This document shows, one piece after another, positions 62,562-64,000 of a DNA stretch of 64,000 nucleotides; the first letter of the stretch is position 1; each line of letters begins with the position of its first letter. Made by a program: the position numbers and the translations under genes. The stretch covers positions 39,289,172 through 39,353,171 of the forward strand of contig NC_023759.2 in assembly GCF_000499845.2 (NCBI RefSeq). Reading direction: 5' to 3'. Under the pieces are notes generated by a model that saw only the letters and a list, made by a program, of their open reading frames with translations, was not told the origin of the DNA and searched no databases. The stretch comes from Phaseolus vulgaris. Its lineage: Eukaryota > Streptophyta > Magnoliopsida > Fabales > Fabaceae.

Positions 62562-62567
62562 CCATAA
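62559..62567 (+). repeat. Right target duplication of copy C
   Basis: AAGCCATAA. It becomes adjacent to copy C's GGGGCC end once copy D and one of its duplications are removed. Confidence 0.7.
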
Positions 62568-63838
62568 ACGTCTCAGTTTTCTGATTGGCCCAATCTCTTC
62601 AAATGGGAGGGTCCATCTTTGACCGTTTCAGATGTGTGTCTATTTTTTCCCTTTTCACTTTTGGCACAGTAGGAAAAGGGTAGGCCTAGAGTTGTTGCAA
62701 GTTATTTAACTATATTTTCTTTTATTTAGTTAAACATTAGAAATGTAAATTGCAATATTTAATATTAAAAATGAAATTATTTTATACATATAGAGTTAAA
62801 TGGGTAATTACTTAAAATATACAAACGTCTGGTTTAAAAATATCAATGAAAAAAAGGACTAAAATAATAACTATATCATGTTTAAAATATTTTATTACGA
62901 AAAATCTATCACATGCCTCATTAGTTATGAAATTAACCTAGATTTTCATTAAGAACTGAAGGTTTTCTCTAATATTCATAAATAAACAACGCAACGTGTT
63001 TAAAGAACGGAAAAGACTCTTTTTAGATAAGTTTGTACAGATTTTTCTATAATTTTTTTTGAGAAAAAGACTTTTTTTTCATTAAACTTCTTTAAAATTT
63101 TATTTTTTAATTTATGTATTCTTAATATATTTGTATTTGTCATAACCCATCCCATGTTTTGACTTTTTTTTTCTAATAATTTGGTGGTCTATGGTTACTC
63201 TTTATTGTGAGTGGACCAAGTTGAGGTTGTTAGGAGTCCAAGATCTACCACCATCTTGGATTCTGTTAAGATGAAAATTAGTTTGATGAAGTAATGCTTT
63301 AGATATTAAAATAAGAAAGTCTTGAAAATGAATTATTAAATTTGGAAAGAAAAGTATTTTGATTAAAATTTGTGGTTGTATATTGAAATTGGTAACAGTA
63401 ATTGGAAAATGTGAATTGAAAGGATGTAAGTCTAATGGGGAAAAGAAAGAGACAAAGAAATAGTTGGAGGAGAAATTAAAAAATGAATGAATGGGTTGTT
63501 AAAGGGAGTTTGACACAGAAGTGGGGTCAAAAGCATACCACTCTTGATAATCTAAGAAATTTCAATGGTTTTCTTGTTAGCTTGATGAGAGTGTAGTTCT
63601 TGGAAGGTAGTTATCTTAGTAAGTGCATGAAAAAAATGAATAAACAATAAGAGAAGTGAGTTTGGTTAGCTGATCAAGTTTGAACAAACAAACAAACAAA
63701 GCTCATAACATAACACAAACTGACTCACAACTATAGTGGTCAAATGAAAAGCCTCTCTTGTCACCAAACCCTTCACTCTCAGATCTCCCGAACATAATCC
63801 AAACTCAAAAACCATCATTCACAAACACAAGAACTGCA
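62568..63838. other. Spacer and promoter side of the right-edge gene
   Basis: AT-rich spacer; the last 150 bp (from about 63690) become A/C-rich (AACAAACAAACAAAGC, ACAAACACAAGAACTGCA) like a plant 5' leader. No other gene supported. Confidence 0.45.
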
Positions 63839-64000
63839 ATGTCCCTTCCCTTTTATTTCTCCCTCTTTTTTATTTTTTCTTTTTCATTTATTCTTCCGCT
63901 TCCTTCTCTGGCCGCAAATGAGACCGTTCCCTGTCCCCTCAACATCACCGTGCTCCGCGTCGTGGGCGGCGGCGTCCGTCCCTCCTTCGACTCCGGCACG
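63839..64000 (+). CDS. N-terminus of a probable receptor-like kinase (SPARK/RKF3-like ectodomain), cut by the window end
   Basis: The ATG at 63839 sits in a good plant context (CTGCAATGTC) and opens 54 codons to the edge. Residues 1 to about 28 are a strongly hydrophobic signal peptide (FYFSLFFIFSFSFILPLP) with a likely cut after SLAA. Then comes NETVPCPLNITVLRVVGGG, with Cys, an N-glycosylation site (NIT) and an FDSGT stretch. A CPLN-x-T-V-L-R start after the signal peptide is how I remember the ectodomains of RKF3-like/SPARK receptor kinases. The sharp rise in GC supports a real gene. The kinase part, if present, lies outside the window. Confidence 0.6.
   Translation, partial: MSLPFYFSLFFIFSFSFILPLPSLAANETVPCPLNITVLRVVGGGVRPSFDSGT

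Noticed and set aside
1..64000. tRNA, rRNA or other structured RNA genes
   Set aside because: No cloverleaf with conserved T-loop sequence and no rRNA landmark was seen on either strand by eye; only a computed scan could exclude them.

Overview
This is nuclear DNA of a flowering plant. Genes are split by spliceosomal introns, spacers are very AT-rich, and plant transposons fill most of the space. The transposon families (Mutator-like elements with FAR1-type transposase relics and copies of a GATTACGTAATCC-like repeat, a CACTA element, Ty1/copia elements) and the gene sequences look like a papilionoid legume of the Vigna/Phaseolus type. That placement is an inference; no search could be run.

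Host genes. Four complete genes, all on the minus strand, have exon models that close in frame: a two-exon pentatricopeptide repeat protein (9605-11421, 500 aa), an intronless secreted leucine-rich-repeat protein (26553-27728, 391 aa), a nine-exon ATG18g-like/BCAS3-domain WD40 autophagy protein (40481-45941, 975 aa) and a seven-exon receptor-like cytoplasmic kinase of the RLCK-VI/RBK type (52572-54751, 403 aa; its last intron is GC-AG). Two partial genes touch the edges on the plus strand: an unidentified C-terminal exon (about 226-420) and the signal-peptide start of a probable receptor-like kinase ectodomain (63839-64000). Nothing links these genes into one pathway; this is ordinary plant gene order.

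Mobile DNA. At 3.2-6.7 kb lie two sister Mutator-type non-autonomous elements, each with a perfect 9-bp target duplication and long inverted arms that carry a tandem repeat. At 12.3-13.1 kb is a decayed plastid insertion carrying ycf3 exon 2. At 14.9-17.3 kb is a small non-autonomous LTR element with 93-bp tandem repeats. At 18.4-21.0 kb is a transposase-less CACTA element. At 31.6-36.0 kb is a full-length but dead copia element with paired 229-bp LTRs. At 37.3 kb is a gag scrap, and at 47.3-49.7 kb an older 3'-truncated copia relic. At 38.1-39.2 kb and 57.3-62.6 kb is a family of Mutator/FAR1-type elements, including a nested insertion that can be reconstructed from two separate 9-bp target duplications.

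No new defence or metabolic system was found. The least described structure is the FAR1-type Mutator family, whose copies are studded with imperfect palindromes (GATTAYRTAATCC core) and insert next to or inside one another.
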